From Calocera cornea HHB12733 (lineage: Eukaryota; Basidiomycota; Dacrymycetes; Dacrymycetales; Dacrymycetaceae): a stretch of 64,000 bases of DNA. The position numbers were made by a program, and so were the translations under genes. The stretch covers positions 37,542 through 101,541 of the forward strand of contig KV424021.1 in the NCBI GenBank assembly GCA_001632435.1, in the 5' to 3' direction. Each line of letters starts with the position of its first letter. Positions within the stretch are counted from its first letter, which is position 1. Shown piece by piece: positions 35,044 to 46,304 of this stretch. The notes beneath the pieces were generated by a model that saw only the letters and a list, made by a program, of their open reading frames with translations, had not been told where the DNA came from and did no database searches.

Positions 35044-35165
35044 GCATCTGAGTGGTTGGCTGCTATACCCGCTGTACAGTACGATACCGGTAGAATTGCC
35101 TCTTGTGGTTCTAGTTACATTAGTTCGTCTATGTAGCACATCACCTCCACCGGACTGGCGAGCGC

Positions 35166-36271
35166 TCAGCTCTGCTCCCACTCCTCGACGCAGTTGTAGA
35201 AGTCCTTCACGATCCTCTTTTGCGCGTCGCTGCCCTTCTCCTCCTTCGTGTCCGCCACGGGCCGGATGACGATATACTTCCTCCCCCAGAGCATATCGTC
35301 GGAGAACACCTTGCCCTCCACGCTGCTCGCCTTGTCCCCAAACACCTCGCCACCCGCCTCCCTAGCGATGACAATGCCCGCCGCGACGTCCCACGGCCAG
35401 CAGCCGATTTCCCAGTACATGTCCAGCTGCCCCGCCGCGACAGCGCAGTAGTTGAGCGCCGCGCTGCCCAGAGAGCGGAACCCGTGCGCCATCTTTCCCT
35501 CGGGCACGCCGTGCACCGGGTCGCCGGCGACGCGCGTGAAAGTGCGCGTCTTCTTGCCCATGGTCGAGGCGGAACGGTCGGAGCCCCATTCCATGCCGAT
35601 CAGGGCGGTCTGGAGGGTGGCGAATGGCGCCGGTGGGTGTGCGGGCAGCCGCGTAGAACCGTTGACATAGGCACCGTGGCCTTTCATGGCGGAGTACTGT
35701 CCAATTTAGCAGCATCAGCATTCCTGTGGTATATCGAATAGTAGACGGCGCACTAATTGATCCAGGAACGGGTTGAATACCACTCCAATGGTAGGTTCAC
35801 GCTTGTACAGTAGGCCGAGGGAGATGCACGCGTGTGGGAAGCCGTGCACAAAGTTGGTCGTCCCGTCGATCGGGTCGACGCAGAAGGTAGGCGCGTCCGT
35901 CAGCTCGGGACGCTTGCCGGCGGCGTAGCTCTCTTCCCCAATACTGGCGTGGATGTCAATATGAGATGCGCATCATATGTGGATGGACGCACAATGCGAA
36001 AGAAGGATACGCCTTTTCGATCTCCCCGCGCACAAGCTCCTCTACCTTCACGTCGTACTCCGTCACAAGGTCCACAGCATTCTTCTTCTCCGACACATCA
36101 TGAGAAGCAAGAATAGCTTTGCTCCCTGGATAGTCCCTCAACTTCAGCTCTACGTCAGCGAGGATGGAGGACAAGCGCACCCTCCAGCATCACTGCGCCG
36201 GCCTGGCGAGCGAGCGCGATGGTGAAAGTGAGGATTTCATCGAGGTCCTTCTGGGTGAGTTCGTTGGCCAT
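35166..36271 (-). CDS. inositol monophosphatase
   Basis: Magnesium-dependent, lithium-sensitive type phosphatase that releases inositol from inositol monophosphates; fungal relatives include qutG-like proteins. Exons 36271-36181, 36125-35993, 35943-35754 and 35696-35166 give 314 residues. Metal-site motifs are intact: IGEESYAAG (Glu of motif 1), DPIDGTTNF and CWPWDVAAG. NAVDLVTEYDVKVEELV is typical of the N-terminal domain. The first intron could be read as 31 bp, but the 55 bp version yields the family-like join VMLEG/SKAI and is preferred. Overall length is near the usual 270-300. Its 3' end converges on EXO84 at a distance of about 120 bp. Confidence 0.92.
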
Positions 36272-36624
36272 GATTGTCTAAAAGCTCCAGAGTAGTAGTG
36301 AGATGCAGAGGTAGACGAGCTGGCCGGCCAGCAAAGAGCGAGTTTATGTACGGGGGCGATGTGGACGGACTGAGGGGTTTGTGAGCCGGCGGACCCCTGC
36401 GGCACACGTTCGATGACCGCATTTCATTACACCTTCCCTTTTAGGCAATGCGAGCACGTGAATGAACCGGTGCATCACTCCCAGAATCGTATGGAGGCTT
36501 TTCGCGCTTATCTCCTCTGTTGTTCCGCTTGTTCTTGAAGGCGGCGATGCTTTGTATTCTCGGACAATCTTATCTCTCGGTCTCATACTTTCTTCATATT
36601 CTCTGAGCTGCTCAAATTGGAGTG
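36272..36624. other. divergent intergenic region
   Basis: About 350 bp between the inositol monophosphatase start and the first F-box-like gene. No extra gene seen. Confidence 0.5.
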
Positions 36625-38016
36625 ATGGACAAGCTACCTCCCGAGCTCATTCGCGACATCTTCCGAGAAGCGACTGTCGTCCCAGGCTGCCTCGAGATAA
36701 GGCTCGGCTCGAACGCCGAGGACGAGGATCAGCTGACAAGTCGAGTCGAGCGTTCCTACTGGACGAAGCACTCCCTCAGTCTCGTTTCCAAGCTCTTCCA
36801 CGAGCTCGCCGACGAGTACCTGTACGAATACATCCACATTCGGCGGCACAAGCACATCCGCGCGCTGGTGCGCGCTCTCCGCTCCCTCTCCTTCGACCGA
36901 CAGCCAAGAGGCCGCTGGTGTCGCCGTCTTGTTCTGGCCTTTGCTCTCTGGGACGTCCCCTGGAACTGGGGCGGAATCACCCTCTGGGGCCTGCTGCCAT
37001 CCTGCCCCCGCCTGCTGGACCTCCACTGCTACCTCAACCACGACTACGCGCCATACCGAAACGAATTCGAGCAATGGCGCTTTCCTGTATCTCCCGCGCT
37101 GGCGCAGATCCTCGTCGCTCTCCATGGGTCGCGAATTCGCAGCCTTAGGCTGGGATGGCATATGGCCATCACACCCGAGCTGCTGGAACGCATGCTTTCA
37201 CACATGCCGGCCCTGAGAGTCTTCGCAATTGGCTATCTGCAGACCAGATCCCCCTTCCCTCCGCCCGCCCAACCGCTTCCAGAGGTATCGGAGGAAGAAA
37301 TGGCCTACACCGAAGCCGATGAGGCGGAGTTCGACCCCGTGGAAGAGTTGAAAGAGTACAGAGAGGCTGCCAAGACCGCAGAATGGCCAACCGAGTCCTC
37401 CGCCGTTTTCCTACCTCGCCTCAAACGCCTTGATTGTTCAAACTTCACTCCGGACATCGCCCATTGGCATCTTCCCCAACTGCAAGAGGTGACAGCTGGT
37501 TTCGACTCCCGGTACCTTGATCGCAGTGATCTCGTCCGGCTGGTGCTCGACATCGCCCTTCAGCCTCATGCAGCAACCATTACTCATTTCACACATGCTT
37601 CACGGCCACGCATCGACATCTGGTCATTTGTTGCCGAAATACTCCCAAACATCGTCCATTTCGGCTGCGTGATCCGAGCGATTTGGGCTCAGGCCGATCT
37701 GCTGGCTCCCTTGCCCAAATTGCAGACGATCACGATCATCCGCGCGCCCAACTACACGGTCGACGTCCTCAACTTCCTGTTCGGCGTCAAGCGCTTCGTG
37801 GAGGCCGGATTGCTGCCGTCGCTCCAAATCATTCGATTCGCCGGAGACCGGGAAGGGACGCCGAGTCTTGTCCAGTCGAAGGAGATCTTTCGGAAACTCG
37901 GCATCCGTCTGGTGCTCATGGAAGGAGAGGCCGAGGGGCCGTATCAGGAGTGGTGGGATCGGGAAAGGTACAGGGGTGGGCAAGGACGGTCGCTTGGAGT
38001 GAGACGAGAACGCTGA
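36625..38016 (+). CDS. F-box-like protein, family member 1
   Basis: A 463-residue intronless gene. It starts MDKLPPELIRDIFREATVV, an F-box-like LPxELIxxIF opening, and continues with LSLVSKLFHELADEYLYEYI, the second half of an F-box-like domain. The family-wide block GRWCRRLVLAFALWD ... LWGLLPSCPRLLDLHCYL follows. The rest resembles degenerate leucine-rich repeats (LRSLRLGWHMAITPELLERM, LKRLDCSNFTPDIAHW). Probably a substrate adaptor for an SCF ubiquitin ligase, by analogy only. This copy is the most diverged of the window and more GC-rich. The ATG at 36625 opens the F-box-like motif; upstream sequence is non-coding. Confidence 0.8.
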   Translation: MDKLPPELIRDIFREATVVPGCLEIRLGSNAEDEDQLTSRVERSYWTKHSLSLVSKLFHELADEYLYEYIHIRRHKHIRALVRALRSLSFDRQPRGRWCRRLVLAFALWDVPWNWGGITLWGLLPSCPRLLDLHCYLNHDYAPYRNEFEQWRFPVSPALAQILVALHGSRIRSLRLGWHMAITPELLERMLSHMPALRVFAIGYLQTRSPFPPPAQPLPEVSEEEMAYTEADEAEFDPVEELKEYREAAKTAEWPTESSAVFLPRLKRLDCSNFTPDIAHWHLPQLQEVTAGFDSRYLDRSDLVRLVLDIALQPHAATITHFTHASRPRIDIWSFVAEILPNIVHFGCVIRAIWAQADLLAPLPKLQTITIIRAPNYTVDVLNFLFGVKRFVEAGLLPSLQIIRFAGDREGTPSLVQSKEIFRKLGIRLVLMEGEAEGPYQEWWDRERYRGGQGRSLGVRRER

Positions 38017-38450
38017 CGGGAACGAACTAAGGGGAGTGATCGCCTTATACACGTGCGGTGGTGAGTTAGCAATCCGTTGTTCAAGATCATCAAACGCTAG
38101 AACTACTACCAGATAACACCGCTGCATATAACAGAGGATGGGAATGTCACACTGTCTAAGGCTCTAATCAGAGCATTAAAAAATGGCGATGGCTCGGGAG
38201 TCAAGCATGCTACTAAAAAAATACAGCAACCTTTGCCTTACCATATTCTGTGGAGCTTGAGCCGCGCCGAGAGATGAATAATGCTCCAATTCTCCTACGA
38301 TGGTGCCTCGGCCTTCAGTCTCCCGCTAAGCCGATAGGTGGATTCCGTAAGACGGGAAGCTTACGATATGTTCTTGAATGTACTGTTGGCCATAACTTAC
38401 AATTTCAATCTATGTTCAGTGCATGAAATCGACTACAACCGGTCCCTAAA
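38017..38450. other. intergenic, no gene seen
   Basis: About 430 bp of AT-richer DNA between the convergent F-box-like gene and the HExxH gene. Confidence 0.5.
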
Positions 38451-39633
38451 TTAGGCACCGCGCAAGCCCGGTGTCAGAATGATCCCCTCTATGGCCTTTC
38501 CGTGTTGCGAGGCACTAATTGCCATACAATACAACTGGATGTCGGAGAAGGATGCGACCATCTGGAAATGCATACTCTGCCTGGCACGGGTGTGTATGTT
38601 GGTTGCGACTTCCTCAATTTGCGCATCCGTGAGGCCCTGGACTACAGCGAAACCACTGTCAATCTCCACCTGCTGCGCAATATTCGCCCTCCAAATGTTG
38701 GCTGAAACGCGAACCCTCAGGACTGGATTCTCGTCGATGAAGAAGTCGTCCATTGTGGTAAAGCGAGAGGTCATATCGTGGTAAGCTAATGCAGTTTGAG
38801 CTTCCGCATCACACTGGAGAAGACATTGCTCACTTAATAGCTGTACGGTGTTCCTGTGTGACTGTGGCCCAAAGTATCTCTTGCCTTTGTGGATAACGAT
38901 GCATCCAATGTTGATGTATTCTGGACCTTCGGCGCTGAAACGATCGGTAGTTCCGTTGGCCGACCGAGCATATGTAATACCGTGGCGTATGACACCGCCC
39001 CAGAGCAATCCCTCCAGATAATATCCACTTTCTCCTTTGGTTGCCACATCTTCTCCGATGGTTGCTCCATTCCAGTTGGCATAGCTGACGTCATCCCCGG
39101 AGAGTCGTGGACCGCTCGCCCATACGGGGTCCAGAATCATGAACCGATAGTACACATGATGGGCCATTTCATGAAGCAGTGTTGTCATGAGCAAAAACTG
39201 TAGCATGATAGTCCTCTCGTTGTTCGCTGCAACTATTTTAGTATTCCGAGTAGCAAGTGAGTTTAGCTGACGTACCGACTGGGGCTGCCACTGACTCTGC
39301 CGCTGCCACTACCAACGCGCGATTGAGAGTTGTCCAAGGTCGACGGCCCCGGGGTGGCTCTCGAACGCTCACCCCCAGAGACTTCAAGCCAGCATCTGCG
39401 GCAATGAAGATGGTGGGAAAGTTGGCCAGGAATTCGCCCAAAATTTGGTACGCTAGTACATCTGGCATGTTGTCGGGAGCCAGGGCTCGGTAGCAAGCAC
39501 GGACCGGTGCAGACAGTGCGATGAGGTTATAGACTCGAGCCAAGGCCAAATCAAGTGGTGGACATTGCAGCTTTGTTCGAAGACATTTGTAAGGGGAGTC
39601 GGTCTGGATGTCATAGTAGAAGCGGGGTGCCAT
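38451..39633 (-). CDS. HExxH metallopeptidase-like protein, copy 1
   Basis: Exons 39633-39276 and 39226-38451 give 377 residues. The zinc motif is LLHEMAHHVYY. The block KGESGYYLEGLLWGG, about 45 residues downstream, supplies a possible third Glu ligand as in gluzincin-type peptidases. No signal peptide is evident. The join PVANNERTIMLQF places LQF before the zinc helix exactly as in copy 2 (LLQFVVYATLLHEFAHYMY), which supports the 49 bp intron. The start MAPRFYYDIQTD was chosen because upstream codons run into a TATA-like sequence; an ATG at 39732 is the alternative. Peptidase activity is inferred only from the motif. Flanked by F-box-like members 1 and 2. Confidence 0.7.
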
Positions 39634-40227
39634 GAGAAAGGGACGGTATGGGTGGAGCTGCTGTGTGGGTTTTTTTCCACTTTCAGACGCACATATAGAC
39701 ACATATATATACTCAACATGCTCCGTGGACATCCAGTGGCTGATTCTGGTCAGACCCGACTAATGACGATAACAAGAGAGTCAAAACAGTGATTGTTGTG
39801 GCTGGAAATGAGCGAGAGTGTAGATGCTCAACTACCGGCAAATAGAGGCACAAAAGTCGCCTGGTAGAGTGCTCTTTGTTATTCTGGGCTGCATTTGTGC
39901 AGTTCTTTTGACGCTCAATGTCCAGTGACGCGGGTTGTTTGTGCCAAAGAACGATCGGCTTTGCCAGGCACAACGGTCTCCAAAGTAACAACAACAGTGG
40001 CGGCTCTCAGGTGAAGCTAACAAAGCAGCATTGAAAGTGTATTTGTGTTACTCTTTGTACCTGAAGAAAAATACGGCAACAACGACTCGTTTCAAGGGCG
40101 CGCGTGGCGGCACTCTTTGTTCTTCTCTTGGCCGAAGGCTGTGCAGTAGAGCATTTCTCTGGACGGGATGGTGTACCGTCACGATTGGACCCTTTCGCAT
40201 CCGGCGACGACCAAGAACGTAACGGCA
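39634..40227. other. divergent intergenic region
   Basis: About 590 bp between HExxH copy 1 (-) and F-box-like member 2 (+). A TATA-like tract (tatatata) near 39702-39713 lies about 70 bp upstream of the HExxH start. An in-frame ATG at 40168 is a possible longer start for member 2. Confidence 0.45.
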
Positions 40228-41526
40228 ATGGAGGGACTCCCTTCAGAAGTCCTTCGATACATTTTGCGAGAAGCCACTTTTGTCGAAGGTGGCTTCTCCT
40301 ACCCAGACAAGGTCGACACACGAGAACAGGAGAGACCGGCGCTGCTGCGTATGACCGAAGCAATGCGAATCAAATGCGATATCAGCCTCGTATCCAAGCG
40401 GTTCCATGCCCTGGGCGACGAATTTCTTCTGGAGATCGTTCACATCGGACACCAAAAGCACATCGGTGCGCTTCGTACGGTCCTCCGGCAACCTCGCAAG
40501 GCAGGACTAACTCGTGGATGGTGGTGCCGTCACCTTATCGTCAATCTCCGTCAGCATGACATCGATTGGAGCCACGGGAAAGTGTCTCTTTGGGGCCTGA
40601 TTCCATCCTGCCCACGATTAGAGGATCTGCGTTGCTTTTTGTTCCACACGGTTCCCCCTGGAGAAATCCGGCTGCATCGGAGAACACTGGAACTCTATCG
40701 GATCCCTGGGGCCCTTTGCCAGACAATTGCGACTACACTTGGACCCTCCCTGCGATATCTTCATTTCGGCGATCACGCGGAAATCAGCCTTGACCTGGCA
40801 ACGCGTCTATTGCCACATCTGAAGAGACTGGAAGTCTGCCGATTCGATCGACTCTTCGCTCCGCATCTAGCTTCAATTGAAGACGATCCGAGATGGCAGC
40901 TCGACAAGAGATACATAGAAGACGAGTATCCAGTTGACGAAACCATCGCAAAAGAATACAAGCCCGTAACCGACCAGGCCCAATGGCCTACTAACCCTGA
41001 TGAAACGGTCATCGTGCCTGCCCTGAAGATCTTCAAAGCCCGAAGCTTTGCCGCTGACTTCGGCAAGTGGCAGGCGCCAAACCTGCAGGAAGTCATCGTT
41101 GGATTCGATCGGGACTGCACCGAAGAAACATGCCTTACTACTATGCGCAAAGCTTTGGTTCCCCACGCTACGAAGATCTCCCGGCTCACATTTGAAGGGG
41201 GCGGCGGGGGTTGCCTGTGGGTGATTCTAGGCATGCTACCCCGCCTTGAACATATCCGATTCCCGCTTCAATCCATGATTTTCAACGAAGTACTCACGCA
41301 TCCACATATGAAGTTGACATCGCTGGTCATCATTCTGGAGCCCCTCGACGAGGAAGACCTTCCGGAGGCCCTCTCCAATATACAAGAAAATGTTGCCGGA
41401 GGTCTTCTTCCCTCCTTGAGGACGATTGACCTGGAAGGAACCAAGGACGTTGGAAGGGGAGTGGTTGTGGAGGCTCAGAACGCTTTTTCAGGGCTTGGCG
41501 TAAGTGTAGCCGTGACGTATGCATGA
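40228..41526 (+). CDS. F-box-like protein, family member 2
   Basis: A 432-residue intronless gene from the ATG at 40228 (MEGLPSEVLRYILREATFV); an in-frame ATG at 40168 would add 20 residues that paralogues lack. The F-box-like half-motif ISLVSKRFHALGDEFLLEI, the block GWWCRHLIVNLRQHD ... LWGLIPSCPRLEDLRCFL and late GGGGGCLWVILGMLPRLEHI are shared almost word for word with member 3 at 44033. The C-terminal two thirds look like irregular leucine-rich repeats. Likely an SCF substrate-recognition subunit if the F-box is functional; target unknown. Confidence 0.82.
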   Translation: MEGLPSEVLRYILREATFVEGGFSYPDKVDTREQERPALLRMTEAMRIKCDISLVSKRFHALGDEFLLEIVHIGHQKHIGALRTVLRQPRKAGLTRGWWCRHLIVNLRQHDIDWSHGKVSLWGLIPSCPRLEDLRCFLFHTVPPGEIRLHRRTLELYRIPGALCQTIATTLGPSLRYLHFGDHAEISLDLATRLLPHLKRLEVCRFDRLFAPHLASIEDDPRWQLDKRYIEDEYPVDETIAKEYKPVTDQAQWPTNPDETVIVPALKIFKARSFAADFGKWQAPNLQEVIVGFDRDCTEETCLTTMRKALVPHATKISRLTFEGGGGGCLWVILGMLPRLEHIRFPLQSMIFNEVLTHPHMKLTSLVIILEPLDEEDLPEALSNIQENVAGGLLPSLRTIDLEGTKDVGRGVVVEAQNAFSGLGVSVAVTYA

Positions 41527-41733
41527 ATTTCAATTGGTCGGTAGCGAGAGAACGAGAACTGGCTTAGCACGCCCCCAATCTTTGTTACTCACGCGCTCTG
41601 GCCAGCACCCGCGCAATGAGAATTTGTATGCAGACAGAGCTTCGCAGAGACGGAACGGCAGGCTTGTCTACTGAGCCTGGCTTCCAACTGTAACTAGTTT
41701 CGTATCTTATTCTTTCTCCGATTTTAAACGTAA

Positions 41734-43646
41734 TCAAGCAGATTCCTCCACACAGATGAGTTCTTTCCCTTCCACAACGATCCCATCAACGTTGGCCCTG
41801 AGCACGATCTCGTCTTCATTCTTTCCAAAACAACGACCGTATGGGCCTTCTTGACGTGATCCCCCTTCTAAACGCGCATATCCACCATCAGAGTTGACAT
41901 CGGAGCGCGAATAACACTCGAACTCATGACCTCGGCAGCGATCTGTAGGTGATTGGTCGGAGGCGGTATGAGCAAAGGTAGTCCTGCTTCCTTCGTGGAA
42001 TACGTGTAATCAGTCTGTTACGGCGGCCGTCGGTGGAACCACCGAAGGGGGGGATTGTTGTACCACCGTAGTGTTGACCATCTGCGCATTGAGTGTGCTG
42101 GAGACCATCGTGGGAGACGTCATCTGGGCCTTGACGTCTGCGAAAATGACTGGTTCTTCGTCTGGATTCTTGACTGCAATGTCGAAGGATCCTGGTTTGC
42201 TTGACACAATGGCGACCGCGGAGATACCGGTTGGGCTGTCTTGTGTAAGGACAGGATCTGATGGAACTTCTCTTGCGATCTTCTCGTGCCCAAGACGCAG
42301 GGGATTGCCGGAACTGGGCTCTAGTTGCCACTGAACCAGGGCCTGACCGGTTATCATCTCCGTCACGGGGTGCTCGACTTGCAATCGGGTATTCCTACGT
42401 CGATGTCAGCACGATTAGCGACCGAGGGCTGAGTTTCATACATCTCCATGAAGTAGAACTCGTCTGTATCACAGTCAAGGATGAACTCAACTGTGCCGGC
42501 ACCGAGGTAGTTCACAGCCTTTGCAGCCGCAATGGCCTTGTCGCTGAGATCCTTCCGTACTTCATCCGATAGACCAGGGGCGGGGGCCTGCGAAATGATG
42601 TCAGACTAAGGCGTATATAGGGGAATACCGACAATGCGCACCTCTTCAATAATCTTCTGATGTCTCCGCTGCACACTACAGTCCCTCTCCCACAGGCTCA
42701 CCACATTCCCCATCGCGTCGCCAAGCACCTGCACCTCCACATGTCTCGGTCGCTCAATCCAGCGCTCACTCAGCTCCCGCTCGTCACTCTGAGCGCTTCC
42801 CGCTGTGCCAACTCCAATGCGGCGACGAACTCGTCGGCGGTTCGCACAATGCACATTCCCTTCTCACCGCCGCCTAGAACGGCCTTATTGAGTAGTGAAT
42901 AACCAGGTTCGTTGCTTGCCCCTCGAGCTCGGCAACCGGGACGGGCTCTGAGGTGTGGTATCTAGGGACACAGGGCATAACCGCAGCTGAACATGGTATG
43001 AGAACAGCTCGAGCAGAAATGGATCGCACGTACCGAACATGATATCCTTGCTGGCACTGTATGCGCATCCGGCTGGTTCATGCCGTATATGTGGCTGGTC
43101 ATACCTCTAGGTTCCCACGCTCTTGTTCGCCTCTACACCTGGTCCGATACACACCAGCCCCTCAACCGCCAGCCGTTCCGCGAACTAGACATTATCGCTC
43201 AAGAGTCCATAGCTGACCCATCTATTAGCACGCGGGTAAAATAACCGGGATGTATCGCCTATCCGCCCGTTAGTCGCGCTTTCAAGGCGACAGCACTGAT
43301 ATGCTCACCTGAGCTCCAGATCGCTTCGCAACTTCAATAATCTTGTCCATCCTTAGATAGCTCTCAGCACTGGGGGCCGGTCCCAGACGATACGCCTCAT
43401 CCGCCATCTGCACATGCAGAATATTCTCGTCTGTATCACTGTACACCGCGATTGTTGAGATGTCAAACTTGCGGCACGTCCGAATGATGCAACCCACTAT
43501 TTCGCCTCGATTTGCGATCAGGATCGTAGGTGAATAGAGGTTTAAGCGGCGCCGGAAGGTTGGGCATAATACTATGCTCAGCGTCAGTAAAGTTTACGTG
43601 CTCAACGTATATCCCGTACCCGTGGCGAATCCTCTCGCGTACCCAT
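41734..43646 (-). pseudogene. acyl-CoA carboxylase alpha subunit (MCCA-like) pseudogene
   Basis: Remains of a biotin-dependent carboxylase, closest to the 3-methylcrotonyl-CoA carboxylase alpha subunit (leucine breakdown, mitochondrial). Recognisable pieces in order: [16 protein letters not shown] (about 43530), [28 protein letters not shown]-stop-FAERL (about 43185), [82 protein letters not shown], and a biotin-carrier remnant near 41830 with VVLERMKT. It has in-frame stops, several frameshifts and a large deletion between the carboxylase core and the biotin domain. Former introns are still visible. It cannot make a working enzyme. Confidence 0.85.
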
Positions 43647-44032
43647 GGATCGACAATCGCCTATTGACACTACGGTCGTCGACGGCTCGGGTCTCGCGTA
43701 TGCTGAATCCAGGAAGCGCGGCGATGCGATAGCCTCACCAACTTCGGAATGCGGCAGGCGGCGCTGTGCCGCAAGCTTTGTCACAGGCTTCAATGAGCAT
43801 ATTGTTGCGGGCAGGTAGAGAGGATGCGTGGATGTAAGGACCGTCGTGAGTCTGACGGTTGACAGGGGTCGAAACCAGAAGGAAGCATCCTTATTCGACT
43901 GGAAGGAAATCATGCCGTCACGACCATGCCAGCTGACATAATTCGAAGGCGAAAGACTACTTTGTTTGCCGCCATCCTCCTCAGTTCACTGTACCAGATC
44001 CGGCTGGCGTCCAACACCCCTTGGTGCTCAGC
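43647..44032. other. intergenic, no gene seen
   Basis: About 385 bp between the carboxylase pseudogene and F-box-like member 3. It may hold the member 3 promoter. Confidence 0.45.
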
Positions 44033-45355
44033 ATGGTCACATTGTGTCGCATCGATCGGCTTCCTTCAGAGATCTTGCGACTTATCTTACGTGAAGCAAC
44101 TTCAATCGAGGATGGGTTTTCATATCCAATCGAGGTTGACGAGCGAGAACAGGAGATAGGGATCGCTAGCAAGATTGCGCTTGCGATGGAGAGCAAACGC
44201 GCCATCAGCCTCGTATCCAAGCGCTTTCACGCCCTGGGCGACGAATTTTTACTCGAGGTTCTTCACATTGGACAACAAAAGCAGATACGTCCTCTGCTTG
44301 CGGTTCTTGGGCAACAAAGGGAAAACGGCGTTACCCGTGGTTGGTGGTCTCGTCATCTTATCGTCAACTTCCGTCAGTATGATATAGATTGGGGCCACGG
44401 CAAAGCGTCTCTCTGGGGCTTGATTCCAGCTTGCCCGCGTTTGGAGGATCTGCGTTGCTTTTTGTATCACACGACCCCTCCCGGAGAATCCACTCTGCAT
44501 AGGAGAACGCTTGAACTGTACCGAATCCCCGTGGCCCTTCCACAAACAATAGCGACTACACTTGGACGGTCCCTACGATACCTCCACTTCGGCGATCATA
44601 TGGAAATCAGCCTTGAGCTGGCTATCAGCCTGGTCTCACATCTGAAGAAGTTAGAAGTCTGTCTATTCGATCGACTCGTTACTCCGAATCCAGATTTGAA
44701 CGATGAAGGCCCGCGATGGCCGTCCTGGACGAGATACATAGAAGACGAATATCCGATAGAAGAAGAAGCGGCGAGAAAAGACAAAGCAGCAGCCGAACTG
44801 TCCCAAAGGCTCACCACTGGTCAGCTTCAAGCCGTCACCCTACCTTCCCTGCAAATTTTCAAAGCCAACACTTTCTTTGCCGACGTTGGCGACTGGCAGG
44901 TTCCAAACCTGCGCGAGGTCATAGTTGGATTCGATTGCGACTGCACGGATGAAGCGAGTCTTGCCATCTTGCGCAGAGCTCTGGTGCCCCACGCTACTCA
45001 TATCTCTCGCATTACGCTTCTTGAAGGGGGCGGTGGAGGGTGTCTATGGGACTTCTTAGATATGCTACCCGGCCTTCAGCAGATGCGATTCCCGTTTCAA
45101 ACCGTGGATTTCATTGAGGTGCTCGCACGTCCCCATTCGAATTTGACATCGTTTGTCATTATCCTGGAGACTGTCGATAGAGAATCCCTTCCTGCTGCAC
45201 TACTCAATATCCAAGAAAATATTCGCGACGGTCTTCTTCCCAGCTTGAAAACGATCGACTTGGAAGGCAGCAAGGAAGTCGGACGGGGCACAGTTATGGA
45301 GATGCAGGGAGCATTTGCACGGTTCGGAGTCAGTCTGACGGTTACATTTGTATAA
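44033..45355 (+). CDS. F-box-like protein, family member 3
   Basis: A 440-residue intronless gene, MVTLCRIDRLPSEILRLILR at the start. It is the closest relative of member 2: SLVSKRFHALGDEFLLEVLH, RGWWSRHLIVNFRQYDIDWG, LWGLIPACPRLEDLRCFLYH, RYIEDEYPIEEEAA and EGGGGGCLWDFLDMLPGLQQ all have direct counterparts there. The two are about 2.5 kb apart on the same strand, consistent with local duplication. Role inferred only from the F-box-like N-terminus and leucine-rich body. Confidence 0.82.
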   Translation: MVTLCRIDRLPSEILRLILREATSIEDGFSYPIEVDEREQEIGIASKIALAMESKRAISLVSKRFHALGDEFLLEVLHIGQQKQIRPLLAVLGQQRENGVTRGWWSRHLIVNFRQYDIDWGHGKASLWGLIPACPRLEDLRCFLYHTTPPGESTLHRRTLELYRIPVALPQTIATTLGRSLRYLHFGDHMEISLELAISLVSHLKKLEVCLFDRLVTPNPDLNDEGPRWPSWTRYIEDEYPIEEEAARKDKAAAELSQRLTTGQLQAVTLPSLQIFKANTFFADVGDWQVPNLREVIVGFDCDCTDEASLAILRRALVPHATHISRITLLEGGGGGCLWDFLDMLPGLQQMRFPFQTVDFIEVLARPHSNLTSFVIILETVDRESLPAALLNIQENIRDGLLPSLKTIDLEGSKEVGRGTVMEMQGAFARFGVSLTVTFV

Positions 45356-45669
45356 CTCGCCAGCATTCAGCTGGGAAGAAACGATGAATATTTGGCTTTG
45401 CTGCCCTTTATATTACGGCAGTCATGCGACTGCAGCTGGTTCGTGTGCAGTAGAGGGAGTGTACACTGAGGATGGGTTTGCATATTACTGTAAATCCATC
45501 AAACCTGTCAGACAGAAAACAACGTTTAAGGACGAATTCATGTTGTCTTGTCTTCCACACCTCGCTCAGCACTATGAAAAGGAGCAACCAGGATGTTTGC
45601 CAAAGGCGAGGATGTATTTCTCATCCACGGCCGTATCTTTCTCTCGCGAGCGGGACCGCGTCATCAACC
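45356..45669. other. intergenic, possibly eroded F-box relic
   Basis: About 310 bp downstream of member 3 and of the F-box pseudogene. It may hold the decayed C-terminal part of that pseudogene, but I could not align it. Confidence 0.35.
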
Positions 45670-46304
45670 TCAATATTCTCCATGTTCAAGCGCCTTCACG
45701 AAGACTGTGTGGTCCGTCTGACCTGATTGAAGACAGGACACCCTATTCATCGGCATCTCTCTACATATATCTAACGCCCATAACTGCTGGGGCCGAACAG
45801 AGGGAGAAGTCTCAAGTCTCGGTAATTGCGGGTCATAACTAGGGTCACATTCGGTTAACTTGCTCGTTATCGACCGTTTTTCTCCAAGTTCGAGGAGCCG
45901 TAGCTTTGGCCCAATGGTATTGGAAATTAGTACAACTATATGGTTCGATATCGGATATCGGGTAGAATCGAACGGCATTCGGAGACCGGGTTCATAGAAT
46001 CCAATGTCACAGTGGAACTCCAATATTCCAGGACAGGCCGGTATAATCCCCAAGAGGTGGTGGCGACCGGATTTCCGATGATTATGGTGGTCGTTGATAT
46101 GCAGCACCAAGGAGCGGTACCACCACCCGCGCGATATGCCATTGCGCTCGGTGTGCGAAAGACAGACCAACGGCGGTACATGTTTGTGTTTAGTGAGATA
46201 GATGCTCTCAAAGGGGAATTCGTCGCAGAGTGCATGAAATTGCTCGGACACGAGGCTGATTGCATACTCGGTGCGCAGTGACTCGGCAATGCTAGGCCAG
46301 AAAA

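Noticed and set aside
35956..36180. Inositol monophosphatase start reading MRLSSILADVELKLRDYPGS
   Set aside because: The frame begins inside a 55 bp intron; splicing from the ATG at 36271 gives the expected VMLEGSKAI join.
45348..45842. Plus-strand open frame of 164 codons after F-box-like member 3
   Set aside because: Overlaps the antisense of the F-box pseudogene, has no homology to the family and no recognisable domain.
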